Translations under genes and position numbers: made by a program
Notes under the pieces: generated by a model
Told to the model about the DNA's origin: nothing
Databases searched by the model: none
What the model saw: the letters and a program-made list of their open reading frames with translations, nothing else
Origin: Elusimicrobiota bacterium
Lineage (GTDB): Bacteria; Elusimicrobiota; Elusimicrobia; Elusimicrobiales; UBA9959
Reading direction: 5' to 3'
Length of the DNA stretch: 64,000 nt
Assembly (NCBI GenBank): GCA_026388155.1
Contig: JAPLKI010000025.1
Span: 408,931 to 472,930, forward strand
Shown: positions 23,938-32,790 of the stretch, one piece after another
Position numbering within the stretch: position 1 is the first letter of the stretch
How the letters are laid out: each line of letters begins with the position of its first letter

Positions 23938-24924
23938 ATGTCCGCCGCAAAATCGGGATTGAAAATGTATCGTGATAAAAAGATCGCTCTTGTAATACCC
24001 GCGTATAAAGAAGAAAAACTGATAGTTGACACGCTGCGCAGCGCGCCGCCGCTGGTGGACAGGATTTACGTGGTGGACGACGCAAGCCCCGACCGGCTGG
24101 CTGAGGTGGTGCTTGGAATAGCGAAAACCGACCCGCGCGTTAACCTGCTCCGCCACAAAACGAACCTCGGCCCCGGCGCCGGTATTATAACCGGATACAG
24201 GCAGGCAGCCGCCGACGGCTGCGACATAACTTTGGTGGTGGGCGGCGACAATCAGATGCTGTTAAGCGAAGCCTCTCATTTTCTGGACCCGCTGGTGGAC
24301 GGCAGAGCGGATTACGCAAAAGGCAACCGTTTTCTTGACGCCAACCTGGAAGACACCCTCTCAAAAATGCCAACAATAAGACTGTTCGGCAACTGGCTGA
24401 TAACGGCCCTTACAAAAATATCCTCCGGCTACTACAAAACGATGGATGTTGTGGACGGCTACACCGCCATTACCCGCAGAGCCATTGAAACCATAAACTG
24501 GTCCCGCGCCTGGAAGGGCTACGGCTACCCGATGGATTTCTTAGTGCGTCTTAACGCCTACGGATTCAGGTTAATAGATATACCACGCACTGCCGTCTAT
24601 CTGCCGGGGGAACGCCAGTCGCAGATAAAGGGCTTTAACTACGCCCTCAAAGTTTCCCCGATGCTTGTGAAGGATTTTTTCTGGCGGCTTAACTTCAAAT
24701 ATATGTACCGCGACTTTCACCCGCTGGTGTTCTTCTATTACCTCGGCCTGACCCTGCTGCCGGCCGGTTTTTTGTCCGGGCTTTACCTGGTTTACGACAA
24801 AATTCTGCGCGGCGGCTACGCCGTGACCGCGCCAAGGTCCATTTTTGTGGCGCTCCTGATAATTTCAGGAATTCAATTTCTGCTTTTCGCGATGCTCTTC
24901 GACATGGAACAGGGCCAGAAGTGA
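23938..24924 (+). CDS. Family 2 glycosyltransferase with C-terminal membrane segments, 328 aa
   Basis: A GT-A enzyme of the dolichol/undecaprenyl-phosphate sugar synthase kind: ALVIPAYKEEKLIVDTL, YVVDDASPD and LVVGGDNQMLLSEA, and two hydrophobic segments near the C-terminus that would anchor it in the inner membrane. The start is uncertain: 23938 follows AGGAA closely, while 23965 gives the more typical N-terminus MYRDKKIALVIP. It is divergent from the WbpB-like gene and 4 bp upstream of a GT-C gene, probably supplying its lipid-linked sugar donor. Confidence 0.8.
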   Translation: MSAAKSGLKMYRDKKIALVIPAYKEEKLIVDTLRSAPPLVDRIYVVDDASPDRLAEVVLGIAKTDPRVNLLRHKTNLGPGAGIITGYRQAAADGCDITLVVGGDNQMLLSEASHFLDPLVDGRADYAKGNRFLDANLEDTLSKMPTIRLFGNWLITALTKISSGYYKTMDVVDGYTAITRRAIETINWSRAWKGYGYPMDFLVRLNAYGFRLIDIPRTAVYLPGERQSQIKGFNYALKVSPMLVKDFFWRLNFKYMYRDFHPLVFFYYLGLTLLPAGFLSGLYLVYDKILRGGYAVTAPRSIFVALLIISGIQFLLFAMLFDMEQGQK

Positions 24925-24928
24925 GTTT

Positions 24929-26146
24929 ATGATCGAAAAAGCCAGGAATTGGCTGAATTCTGAAAAAAACTTTCTTTACGCGCTGTTCGGATTTTCCCTC
25001 CTGATACGGCTGGCTTATGTTCTGCCTCTGCCAGCCGGCAAGCTTTCCCCTGACGCCTATGATTGGATCAACGGCGGCTGGTCCATAGCGCACGGGACCG
25101 GCTTCGGCGGTTCCTGGCGGCCGCCCGGGTATGCGTTTTTCCTGGCCGCGATATTCTTTATTTTCGGGAAATCCGTAGTTGCGGCGCGCGTAATGCAGGC
25201 TCTGCTCGGCGCGCTGACCTGTCTGCTGACTTACAGAACCGGAAAGAAGATATTCACGGAAAATACCGGAAGGATCGCGGGCGCCTTGGCGGGCTTTTAT
25301 CCCTATTTCATAGCCTATACCGGAGATCTGCTCAGCGAAACATTCCTTACTTTCATGCTGGCCGCGGCCATTTATCAGATCGTTAAAACGGCCGAAGCGC
25401 CGTACTGGAAAAACCTCGCCCTTACCGGAATTCTTATAGGCCTGACCGGACTGACAAAGTCCGTGGTACTGCCGTTCTTCGCGCTGGCATGCGCCTGGCT
25501 CTGGTGGCAGACCGGAAAATTCAGAACGGCTTTTCTGGCCGGGGTTTTTACGCTCCTGACCATCGCCCCCTGGACTCTGCGGAACTATTTTCATTACGAT
25601 AAAAGCTATGTCATGCCGGTAAGCACCCCCTGGTTCAGCCTGTACGGTTCCTCCTGCGATGAGGCGCTATTAAACGAAACCACCGGGGATATATTAAAAG
25701 GGCCGGGTGTCGAACGAATTGACCAGTTCCTGCCGCCGGACTGGGAGTACGCGGCGGCGCTCCCGCTGCCGGAACGCGACAAGTACTGCAAGGAAAAAGC
25801 GCTGGGCTGGATAAAGAACAACCCCCGCAAGTTTACCTGGCTGCTTTACAGGCGTTCCCTGCATTTCTGGAGGCTTTACCCCGTGATAGCGTACGGCCGT
25901 GAGAAAGCCGCGGCCATGGCCACTTCAGGGCTCTACATCCCGCTGGCGGTGATAGGGTTCTTCCTTTCACTGCCGGCTTTCAAGAGAACTTCACTCTTGC
26001 TGGCTTTGTTTTTAAGTTACACTCTGGTAAATATTTTTTTCGCGACGATGATAAGATACAGGGTCCCTATCGACCCTTTTGTGATCATGTTCGCGGCCTG
26101 CACAATTGAAAGGGCTTATACAGCCCTTCATATCAGAAAGAGCTAA
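24929..26146 (+). CDS. GT39/PMT-like membrane glycosyltransferase, 405 aa
   Basis: A GT-C protein of eight or more membrane segments. The first loop has the acidic KLSPDAYDWI and then GTGFGGSWRPPGYAFFLAAIF, the RPPGYP-like segment common in PMT_2 family enzymes. It should transfer a sugar from a polyprenyl-phosphate carrier on the outer face of the inner membrane. Its TAA stop overlaps the TAG stop of the convergent gene at 26143, sharing the bases CTAA. Confidence 0.75.
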   Translation: MIEKARNWLNSEKNFLYALFGFSLLIRLAYVLPLPAGKLSPDAYDWINGGWSIAHGTGFGGSWRPPGYAFFLAAIFFIFGKSVVAARVMQALLGALTCLLTYRTGKKIFTENTGRIAGALAGFYPYFIAYTGDLLSETFLTFMLAAAIYQIVKTAEAPYWKNLALTGILIGLTGLTKSVVLPFFALACAWLWWQTGKFRTAFLAGVFTLLTIAPWTLRNYFHYDKSYVMPVSTPWFSLYGSSCDEALLNETTGDILKGPGVERIDQFLPPDWEYAAALPLPERDKYCKEKALGWIKNNPRKFTWLLYRRSLHFWRLYPVIAYGREKAAAMATSGLYIPLAVIGFFLSLPAFKRTSLLLALFLSYTLVNIFFATMIRYRVPIDPFVIMFAACTIERAYTALHIRKS

Positions 26147-28020
26147 ACACCCTTGAGATCGGCTGCGGAACGGGACACTTCACCGGGTTTTGCCACCGAA
26201 TACAGCGTCACATTGTCATGAGAGATCACCGGTTTGAGAAAGTTTTCCCTAAGCCATTCTACGGGGAGTTCAGCCCCGCCATCTTTCCAGAGCGCGCTTC
26301 TGGCCCCGTCTGACTTAAAATTGTCCCAAACCACCACGACATACTCTATTCCCGCTTTCTCAAATTCCGCCGACACGCCAAGAGGGGATAAACCGTAAAA
26401 ATCAATACCGAAGGCGTCCATCCCGAAAACCCTGTGCCGGGGATAGTTCAGCTGGGGGGCTCCCAGATTACACATAAAAAATATACCGGCCCCCTCCCGG
26501 ATATTGCGGTTTATGTAGCTCACAAAAAAAGACTTTTCCCAGAAATCATAACCGCGGTCAAAATAATTTTTCCGGGACTGCAGCCCAAAAAACACCGGCA
26601 GACGCTTTCCGCCAAAATACAGAGAAAGAGCCAGGTTTGTAATAAGGGACAGGGAAATAAGCGCGGCGATGTAGCCGCGTAAGGTCCTGACGGCACAGAG
26701 CCGTTCCGCGGCGTAGGCCACCGGGATCGACAGCAGAGCGAAGCTGAGCAGACTATGGCGGGTCAGCTGGAAAGAAATGTGGGCCATAAACAGCAGCAGA
26801 ACGTTAAGAGCCGCTATGCCCAGCAGAAGCATGGAAATATCCCGGCCATCCTTGTCCCTGAGCCTGAAGAGGAATACCGCCGGCAGAAAAGCGGCAAACA
26901 CCGGCCCTATGCCCCATATGATATCCCCCGCGGAACTGAAATTCGCCATCATGCCCGGCAGGTCAAAGAACGACTGCTTTTTCAAATGCCCCAGGTACAG
27001 CAGTCCGTCATATTTCAAACCCGGCAGCAGCCGCGCGGGATAAAGGGGGTTGCCGGTAAGCGCGGCGGTGCGCGCAAGATATGGGATCAGGGCCGCAAAT
27101 GAAACGGCCGCGAACGCCGCGGCGGACTTAACAGCGCCGGCCAGGCGCTTTCTTTCTTCATAAACAACAGCCAGCGGAAATATTATGAGCAGCGGGAAAG
27201 CGGTGTACTTGCAGGCGGCGTGAGCCCCGGCCAGGACCGCCGCAAGCATCAGAGCGCGCGGCTCTTTTGAGGACAGCCAGCCGGCAAAAGCATAAACCGC
27301 AAGCAAGGCGTAAAAAAGCGTGCCCAGGTCCGTATTGCCCACGCCGGAAAGAGAAGTTACCATCGGCATGGTATAGAACAGAACGCAGGCCAGCAGTGCC
27401 TGACTGCGGTCAAGGAATCTCCGCGCAAGCAGCCAGACGCAAAGCAGGCAGAAAAGCCCGGAAACATAGTGAAAAAGACGCGCCGCCTGCACTGAACCCG
27501 CGCTGACAAGCGCCAGATAGTCAGCCAGTACTCCGTAAGGGAAATACTGCGCCGAAGCTCCGGGCAGGGCGTAGATAGCGTGCGCGCGCGCCCATTTAGC
27601 CGGTATTCCCAGGTAGGTCGAAATTTCGTCCTCGGCGCAGGGCGGGCAGTAATTGTAGAAAAAATTAAAAACCGCGGCCGTAAAAATAACAGCAAGCAGC
27701 AGTTTTTCGACGCGCGATAAAGGCCCCGGCCTGATCTCCCCGAACCTCCTGAAAAAGACGGAGATTTCTTTTCTGCCAAGCCAGACGGCCACCGCAAAAA
27801 GTGATAAAAAAACCGGCCTGTAAACCAGGCCGGCCAGCCCTAGCGCGTAGGAGAGGTAGGAAAATGCGAATAAACCAAGACCGGTGGAAAGGAGAAAGTC
27901 CCCTGCCGCGGGCTCCGAATCCGGACGCGTAAAAAAACCAAGCGCCATACGGCCAAGCCCGGCGCAGGCAAGAACGAATAACGCTATAACGCAGATATCC
28001 AGGGGCAGGGTCAGTATCAT
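26143..28020 (-). CDS. Large integral membrane protein, probable GT-C glycosyltransferase, 625 aa
   Basis: About twelve membrane segments with a C-terminal soluble region. The early loop NYCPPCAEDEISTYLGIP has the acidic pair expected of GT-C enzymes, and DLGTLFYALLAVYAF and AGAHAACKYTAFPLLI resemble dolichyl-phosphate-mannose-dependent transferase repeats. No precise family is recognised. It lies at the end of a minus-strand polysaccharide operon (32746 to 26143). Confidence 0.6.
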   Translation of the reverse strand: MILTLPLDICVIALFVLACAGLGRMALGFFTRPDSEPAAGDFLLSTGLGLFAFSYLSYALGLAGLVYRPVFLSLFAVAVWLGRKEISVFFRRFGEIRPGPLSRVEKLLLAVIFTAAVFNFFYNYCPPCAEDEISTYLGIPAKWARAHAIYALPGASAQYFPYGVLADYLALVSAGSVQAARLFHYVSGLFCLLCVWLLARRFLDRSQALLACVLFYTMPMVTSLSGVGNTDLGTLFYALLAVYAFAGWLSSKEPRALMLAAVLAGAHAACKYTAFPLLIIFPLAVVYEERKRLAGAVKSAAAFAAVSFAALIPYLARTAALTGNPLYPARLLPGLKYDGLLYLGHLKKQSFFDLPGMMANFSSAGDIIWGIGPVFAAFLPAVFLFRLRDKDGRDISMLLLGIAALNVLLLFMAHISFQLTRHSLLSFALLSIPVAYAAERLCAVRTLRGYIAALISLSLITNLALSLYFGGKRLPVFFGLQSRKNYFDRGYDFWEKSFFVSYINRNIREGAGIFFMCNLGAPQLNYPRHRVFGMDAFGIDFYGLSPLGVSAEFEKAGIEYVVVVWDNFKSDGARSALWKDGGAELPVEWLRENFLKPVISHDNVTLYSVAKPGEVSRSAADLKGV

Positions 28021-28021
28021 T

Positions 28022-28134
28022 TCAGAAACCGGCCAGTTTGTGCAGGCCTTTGGCCACGTTACCGCTCTTTAAGAAGTTTAAAAAAAACGCCAGATAGTTA
28101 GCGGCGGACCAGACTATGAACGCGAAGGCGAGCA
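28022..28134 (-). pseudogene. Small membrane-protein ORF needing a -1 frameshift
   Basis: From the ATG at 28134 the frame reads MLAFAFIVWSAANYLAFF and then stops at a TAA directly after a run of seven T (minus strand). Shifting -1 on the T-run restores an open frame, LNFLKSGNVAKGLHKLAGF, whose TGA (28022-28024) ends exactly one base before the ATG of the next gene at 28020. That spacing is what a genuine operon gene would have. It may be a slightly broken gene, a programmed frameshift, or a homopolymer sequencing error. The product, if made, is about 37 residues with one hydrophobic segment. Confidence 0.5.
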
Positions 28135-28143
28135 TCCTGTTTT

Positions 28144-29109
28144 TCACCGCCGGCCGCCTTTGGCGCGGTAAAATTCAAGCAGATCCGGCCGCCCCGAAAG
28201 CCATTCCGCGGTCTTTTTAAAACCGCCCGCAAAATTAAAACGCGGTTCCCAGCCGAGTTCCCGCCGTATCAGGCGGCTGTCAGAGATCCAGACCCCGGTG
28301 TCCCAGGAACGGGCCGGCATGCTTCCCCACTTCGGTTCGGCGGCCAGGCGCATTACGCCGCGCGCAGTTTCAACGGCCTCGCGCAGCGTTGTCTGCGTAC
28401 CCGTGCCCACATTGTAGATGGAGCCGCGCGGGACATCCGCGCGGGCGGCGGCCAGCAGATAAGCGTCGCAGACATCGTCCGCGTAAACATAATCGCGCGC
28501 AGTTTCCGGGGCGGCCAGCGGCGGAAAGCCGCCGCGCAGACCGTTGATTATCAGCGCCGGAATAAAACGGCCGGGATCCTCGAAGGGCCCGTAAACGGAA
28601 TAAAGGCGGAGCGTGACCGCGTGTACGTCCCTGGCGCGGGAGATATACCTGCAGAAATTCGTGGCGGCCGACTTGGTTACGGCGTAGCAGCTGTTGGGTT
28701 CAGGACACTCCCCCTCTCCGGGCGCGTGGTCCTTGAAACCGTACTCGGAGGAAGAACCGGTATTCACAAAAGCCTCGAACCCGCGCTCAAGGCAGGCGCC
28801 GAGCAGGTTCATTGTGCCGGAGATGTTTGTGCGCACTATGGCGTCGGAGTCCGTCTGCCAGGAATAGGCGCCGTGCGCCGCGAGGTGGAAGATCCAGTCC
28901 GGTCTGACGGTCCCGGCTATTTCGGAAAGCCGCGCCTTGTCGTCCAGAGCAGACTCGTGAAAAAACAGTTTTGACTTTATATCGCCCAACCGCCAGGCCG
29001 TGTGCTCCGGGCGCACCAGCAGGTGCGTTTCGTGCCCCGCCTCCAGCAGGCGCCGCGCCAGGTTTGCCCCTACGAAACCGGTGCCTCCGGTCAGCATCAC
29101 CTTTTTCAT
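28144..29109 (-). CDS. NAD-dependent sugar epimerase/dehydratase (SDR), 321 aa
   Basis: An extended SDR: MKKVMLTGGTGFVGANLARRLLEAG gives the Rossmann glycine motif, then FHLAAHGAYSW, NTGSSSEYG and the catalytic YAVTKSAATNF, ending with RDYVYADDVCDAYLLAA and YNVGTGTQTTLREA. These fit nucleotide-sugar 4,6-dehydratases, epimerases and reductases such as CDP-paratose/abequose synthases. The ATG at 29109 overlaps the upstream methyltransferase stop (ATGA), so the longer open frame is not the real start. Confidence 0.85.
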   Translation of the reverse strand: MKKVMLTGGTGFVGANLARRLLEAGHETHLLVRPEHTAWRLGDIKSKLFFHESALDDKARLSEIAGTVRPDWIFHLAAHGAYSWQTDSDAIVRTNISGTMNLLGACLERGFEAFVNTGSSSEYGFKDHAPGEGECPEPNSCYAVTKSAATNFCRYISRARDVHAVTLRLYSVYGPFEDPGRFIPALIINGLRGGFPPLAAPETARDYVYADDVCDAYLLAAARADVPRGSIYNVGTGTQTTLREAVETARGVMRLAAEPKWGSMPARSWDTGVWISDSRLIRRELGWEPRFNFAGGFKKTAEWLSGRPDLLEFYRAKGGRR

Positions 29110-30035
29110 CGCGGCCTCCCCCCCTCCGGCTTCACGGCTATAAGGTAAATATTGCCGAGCGGCGCCCGCAGCGCCAGCCTCCCGGCGCCGCTCCGCTCCA
29201 AAGCCCAAAGCGCGGCCCGTTTCAGAGCGGGCGGCAGCGGCAGCAGCCGGGTCAGGTAATTCAGCGAATAAGTGTTGAAAACGGGACCGGCTTCTTTAAC
29301 TTCAAAACCGCGGCTTTCAACAAGGCGCGGCAGTGTGCGGCCGCCGTACAGGAAAGTGTGCTCAATGTCCACTATGGGGCTGCGCTCACCCATCAGCCGC
29401 GCGGAAACCGCGTCTATATTATGATTCAGCACCAGGATAGCTCCGCCGGGGCGCAGCGCGCGCAGACAGCCGTCAAGCAGCGCGCCCGGGTCGGGGATAT
29501 GGTCAAGCACCTGGAACATGCATACAATATCGAACTCCCCTTCTGCGAACAGGCCCGGCTTCATGACACTCACGCGGATATTGGAGCGCACCGAGGGAGC
29601 GGCCTTTTCGGCGGCCGGGGCGCTGGGCTCCACTCCCCGGACTTTTGTATAGCCGCGCCCGAACGCCTCTTCCAGGAAAAAACCGCTGCCGCAGCCGATC
29701 TCCAGCAGGGACCTCGCCGGCGACAGGTATTTCCCGGCTTTCGCCAGGTAGCGGCCGTAAGTGCGGCGTATGTTCTGTATCTCGGAATAATAGTCCAGCG
29801 TGCTGGCGGCGTAAAGCCTGGAGAGGGTTTCGGTGTCGGCCACAGGGTCCGAACGGACCAGGCCGCAGGTATTGCATTTCACGGTGCGGTAGTGGACCCG
29901 GTCCGGCAGGCGTCTGGCGGAGAATACCGCCGGGTTGAACGCCTCCATGTCAAAATTGGCGGGATACAGTTCTGCCGCGTTTCCGGCGGTATCGCAGACG
30001 GGGCAGCGCGTCCGGCGCAGTTCAACGTTTGGCAT
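29106..30035 (-). CDS. SAM-dependent methyltransferase with zinc-binding N-terminus, 309 aa
   Basis: The N-terminus has paired cysteines CPVC and, about 45 residues later, CNTCGL, a probable structural zinc site. The class I methyltransferase core follows: LLEIGCGSGFFLEEA (SAM motif I), VRGVEPSAPAAEKA, FDIVCMFQVLDHIPDP and LRPGGAILVLNHN. Proteins of this layout methylate sugars or lipids in polysaccharide clusters. The start is set at the ATG at 30035, close before CPVC, with a 14-bp overlap with the gene before it; an earlier in-frame start at 30113 would overlap by 92 bp. Confidence 0.8.
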   Translation of the reverse strand: MPNVELRRTRCPVCDTAGNAAELYPANFDMEAFNPAVFSARRLPDRVHYRTVKCNTCGLVRSDPVADTETLSRLYAASTLDYYSEIQNIRRTYGRYLAKAGKYLSPARSLLEIGCGSGFFLEEAFGRGYTKVRGVEPSAPAAEKAAPSVRSNIRVSVMKPGLFAEGEFDIVCMFQVLDHIPDPGALLDGCLRALRPGGAILVLNHNIDAVSARLMGERSPIVDIEHTFLYGGRTLPRLVESRGFEVKEAGPVFNTYSLNYLTRLLPLPPALKRAALWALERSGAGRLALRAPLGNIYLIAVKPEGGRPR

Positions 30036-30999
30036 CTGTTCCGGGCGTATAGTTAAGGTAGCTCTCAACCACGTAGGGCGGGCGGCGCTTAACCTCGTCG
30101 TAAATATGGGCAAGGTACGACCCTATGATCCCCAGGCAGAGCAGCTGCACGCCGCCCATGAAAAGTATCAGTATTATGATCGTGGGGAAACCGTGCGGGG
30201 CCAGGTCCGGGTAGAGCAGGCGCAGCGCGACCTGTACGATGATGGCGGCAAAGGAGCCGGCTACCGCAAGGAAAGCCAGCCAGATGATAAAGTCAAGCGG
30301 GGCATAGGAAAAAGAGAAAATGGCCTTGCGGGCCCAGTCCAGGTTGCGAAGGAAGGAATTCGTGGTGCGGCCGAACATGCGCTCCGGCCTGACGTACGGC
30401 ACTCCCGCCTGCCTGAACCCGGCCCACGCCCTCAGGCCCCGCATAAGGCGGTTGTTTTCCGGGAGGCTGTTGAGCACGTCAACCACCCTGCGGTCAATAA
30501 GCGAAAAATCCCCGGCGTCCAGCGGGATAGGCAGGTAGGACAGCGAGTGAAAAACCCTGTAAAAGATTTTGTAAGCCGCCTGCATGACCAGCGGAGCCTC
30601 GCGTTTTTCTCTGACGCCGTACACCACGTCGTAACCCTCGCGCCACTTGCGGTAAAAGCCTTCGATAACTTCGGGAGGGTCCTGCAGGTCTCCGTCGAGC
30701 AGTACTACCGCGTCCCCTGAGGCTATGCGCATGCCGCTGGTGAATGCGTTCTGCGACCCGAAATTGCGGGCGTGATTTACCACCAGCAGCTTTTTGTCGG
30801 CCGCGGCGAGTCCCGCCAGCACCTCCCTGGAATTATCGGGGCTGCCATCGTTGACAAAAATTATCTCGTAATCCACTCCCAGCTTTTCAAAAACCGTTCG
30901 CAGCCTGCCGTACATCACGGGCACGGCCTGCGCGTCGCGGTAGCAGGCGATGATGGCGCTTATTTTGGCTTTTTTTTCGGTGTCGGTCATAATGGTCAT
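30022..30999 (-). CDS. GT2 glycosyltransferase with C-terminal membrane anchor (GtrB/ArnC-like), 325 aa
   Basis: ISAIIACYRDAQAVPVMY, IIFVNDGSPDNSREVL and VVLLDGDLQDPPEVI (metal-binding DGDLQDPP) identify an undecaprenyl-phosphate sugar transferase of the GtrB/ArnC type. Two hydrophobic helices and a short basic tail follow (about 230-300), the usual anchor. The product would be a lipid-phosphate sugar used by the GT-C enzymes of the region. It overlaps the transketolase subunit gene before it by 4 bp. Confidence 0.87.
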   Translation of the reverse strand: MTIMTDTEKKAKISAIIACYRDAQAVPVMYGRLRTVFEKLGVDYEIIFVNDGSPDNSREVLAGLAAADKKLLVVNHARNFGSQNAFTSGMRIASGDAVVLLDGDLQDPPEVIEGFYRKWREGYDVVYGVREKREAPLVMQAAYKIFYRVFHSLSYLPIPLDAGDFSLIDRRVVDVLNSLPENNRLMRGLRAWAGFRQAGVPYVRPERMFGRTTNSFLRNLDWARKAIFSFSYAPLDFIIWLAFLAVAGSFAAIIVQVALRLLYPDLAPHGFPTIIILILFMGGVQLLCLGIIGSYLAHIYDEVKRRPPYVVESYLNYTPGTDAKR

Positions 31000-31940
31000 T
31001 TTTCCGCTCCGCCAAAGGCGCTTTCCCGGGCGAGCTTAAGCGCGGTCTCCGCCAGCGACACGCGGTCCAATCCGCAGGCGCGGTTCATGTATTCTTCGCT
31101 GCCGGAGAAACCAGCCGGCATCGTCCTGATGCCGCATCTGGCAAGCCTGCAGGACAGCCCGTGCTCCGCTATAACCTCCGCCGCGATAGAGCCCAGGGCT
31201 CCGTTTATGTAATGCGCTTCCACGGTCATCGCGGCTTTAAATTTCCCCAGCAGCCCGGCCAAGTCGTCAACCGGGGCCGGGTTCGCCTCGGCCACCACGG
31301 CCACCGTGCAGGCGAGGCCTTTCGCGCGCAGTATTTCGGCTGCGCCGGCGGCCTCTTTCGCTATGCTGCCCATAGCCAGGATAAGCAGGTCGCCGCCTTC
31401 GGCCACTATCTGCGCGCGCCCGCGCTCAAAACGCCCGTCGAGCCCCGGCACTATCGTTTTGGCGTCTTTACCGAGCCGGTAATACACAGGCCCGGGGATG
31501 TCCCACGTTGCGAGCAGGGCGGAACGCGCCTGCCCGTTGTCGGCCGGGGAAATGACCGTAATCCCCGGCTGCGTTCTCATAACCGCGACATCCTCCACGG
31601 CGTAATGCGTTATGCCGTTATGCCCGTATTCAAAGCCGCCGCCGACTCCGACGATGCGCACCGGCAGGCGGTGCAGCGCAGGGCCGTTGCGTATAAAATC
31701 GTAGGGTCTGAGCGCGGAAAAAGTGGCTATGGAATAGACAAAAGGCACAAAGCCCGCCTCCGCCAGCCCCGTGGCCACGCCCACCAGATTCTGCTCCGCC
31801 ACGCCGCCGTTAAAATACCGGCCCGGGAATTTGTCCGCGAACGGCTCAAGTGCAAGGTATCCGATATCCCCGGTCAGCAGCAGCACGCGCGGGTCCTTTT
31901 CCGCCAGTTCCACCAGTGTGTCAATAAAAACTTTTCTCAT
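30996..31940 (-). CDS. Transketolase-like C-terminal subunit, 314 aa
   Basis: This carries the pyrimidine-binding and C-terminal domains of a split transketolase: LLLTGDIGYLALEPFADKFPGRYFNGGVAEQNLVGVATGLAEAG, with the conserved glutamate region AEQN, then GPALHRLPVRIVG and a C-terminal domain starting near ILAMGSIAKEAA. The partner (31937-32746) overlaps it by 4 bp. Together they should move a two-carbon ketol unit with thiamine diphosphate. A full-length transketolase is encoded separately at 49282, so this pair probably has a dedicated role in sugar biosynthesis. Confidence 0.87.
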   Translation of the reverse strand: MRKVFIDTLVELAEKDPRVLLLTGDIGYLALEPFADKFPGRYFNGGVAEQNLVGVATGLAEAGFVPFVYSIATFSALRPYDFIRNGPALHRLPVRIVGVGGGFEYGHNGITHYAVEDVAVMRTQPGITVISPADNGQARSALLATWDIPGPVYYRLGKDAKTIVPGLDGRFERGRAQIVAEGGDLLILAMGSIAKEAAGAAEILRAKGLACTVAVVAEANPAPVDDLAGLLGKFKAAMTVEAHYINGALGSIAAEVIAEHGLSCRLARCGIRTMPAGFSGSEEYMNRACGLDRVSLAETALKLARESAFGGAEK

Positions 31941-32746
31941 TTCAGTTTTTCAATAGCGGCCAGCGCCAGCCGGTATTCTTCTTCCGACATGGGCCAGTAA
32001 TGCCACTTGATCTTGCTTTCCATGAAAGGCACGCCCTTGCCGAAAACGGTGCGCGCCACTACCATGCGCGGCTTGCCGTTTTCGGATGCGGGAGAGGACA
32101 GGACGGCCTGCAGGGCTTTTATGTCATGACCATCCACTTCGCGCACGTCCCAGTTGAAAGCCCGCCAACGCCCGGCCATCGGCGACATGGAGAGGACTTC
32201 CTCAGTGTAGCCGAAAGCCTGCTGGCCGTTGAGGTCAATAATGGCTGTCAGGTTTGAAAGCTTGTGATGGGCCGCGAACATGGCGGCTTCCCAGACCGCG
32301 CCCTCGTTGCATTCCCCGTCGCTCAGCAGCGCGAAAACCCTTCGCCGGGAATTCTGAAGGCGCGCGGCCAGGGCTGCGCCCGCCGCCATAGACAGACCCT
32401 GCCCCAGCGCGCCGGTGGAAAAATCTACGCACCCGAGGGAACTTTCCGGGTGTACTCCGAGCGCGGACCCGTCGCCGCAGAACGTCTCCAGTTCATCGCG
32501 CGAGATAAAACCCTTAAGGTGAAGCGCGGCGTAAAGCGCAAGGGCGGCGTGGCCTTTTGAAAGCACAAAGCGGTCGCGCTCCGGGCTCTTGGTCTTTTCA
32601 GCTTTGATCACCCCGGAATAAAGCGCCGCTATTATATCGGCCACGGAAAGGGCCGAGCCGATATGCCCCACTTTCGCGCGCCATGATCGTTCAAGAATTA
32701 TTTTTCTTACGGAGTAAGAAGTTATAGGAAGTGAGTTGTCAGCCAT
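31937..32746 (-). CDS. Transketolase-like N-terminal (TPP-binding) subunit, 269 aa
   Basis: It has the thiamine-diphosphate domain: AKVGHIGSALSVADIIAALY, SKGHAALALYAAL, DFSTGALGQGLSMAAGAALAARL and the magnesium/TPP motif LLSDGECNEGAVWEAAMFAAHHKLSNLTAIID. It pairs with the next gene. It is the first gene of the minus-strand run towards 26143. Between it and the divergent flavoprotein gene lie three hairpins. Confidence 0.88.
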   Translation of the reverse strand: MADNSLPITSYSVRKIILERSWRAKVGHIGSALSVADIIAALYSGVIKAEKTKSPERDRFVLSKGHAALALYAALHLKGFISRDELETFCGDGSALGVHPESSLGCVDFSTGALGQGLSMAAGAALAARLQNSRRRVFALLSDGECNEGAVWEAAMFAAHHKLSNLTAIIDLNGQQAFGYTEEVLSMSPMAGRWRAFNWDVREVDGHDIKALQAVLSSPASENGKPRMVVARTVFGKGVPFMESKIKWHYWPMSEEEYRLALAAIEKLK

Positions 32747-32790
32747 AAACCCTGCCGGGGGAATTTTTGCCGGCGCAAATACGCTGACCC

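Noticed and set aside
24695-25594. Minus-strand frame of 299 codons opposite two glycosyltransferase genes
   Set aside because: Rich in Arg/Gly/Gln, no motif, wholly within real genes on the other strand.
28971-30056. Plus-strand frame of 361 codons opposite the methyltransferase gene
   Set aside because: It is antisense to a gene with clear methyltransferase motifs, and its composition is typical of a shadow frame.
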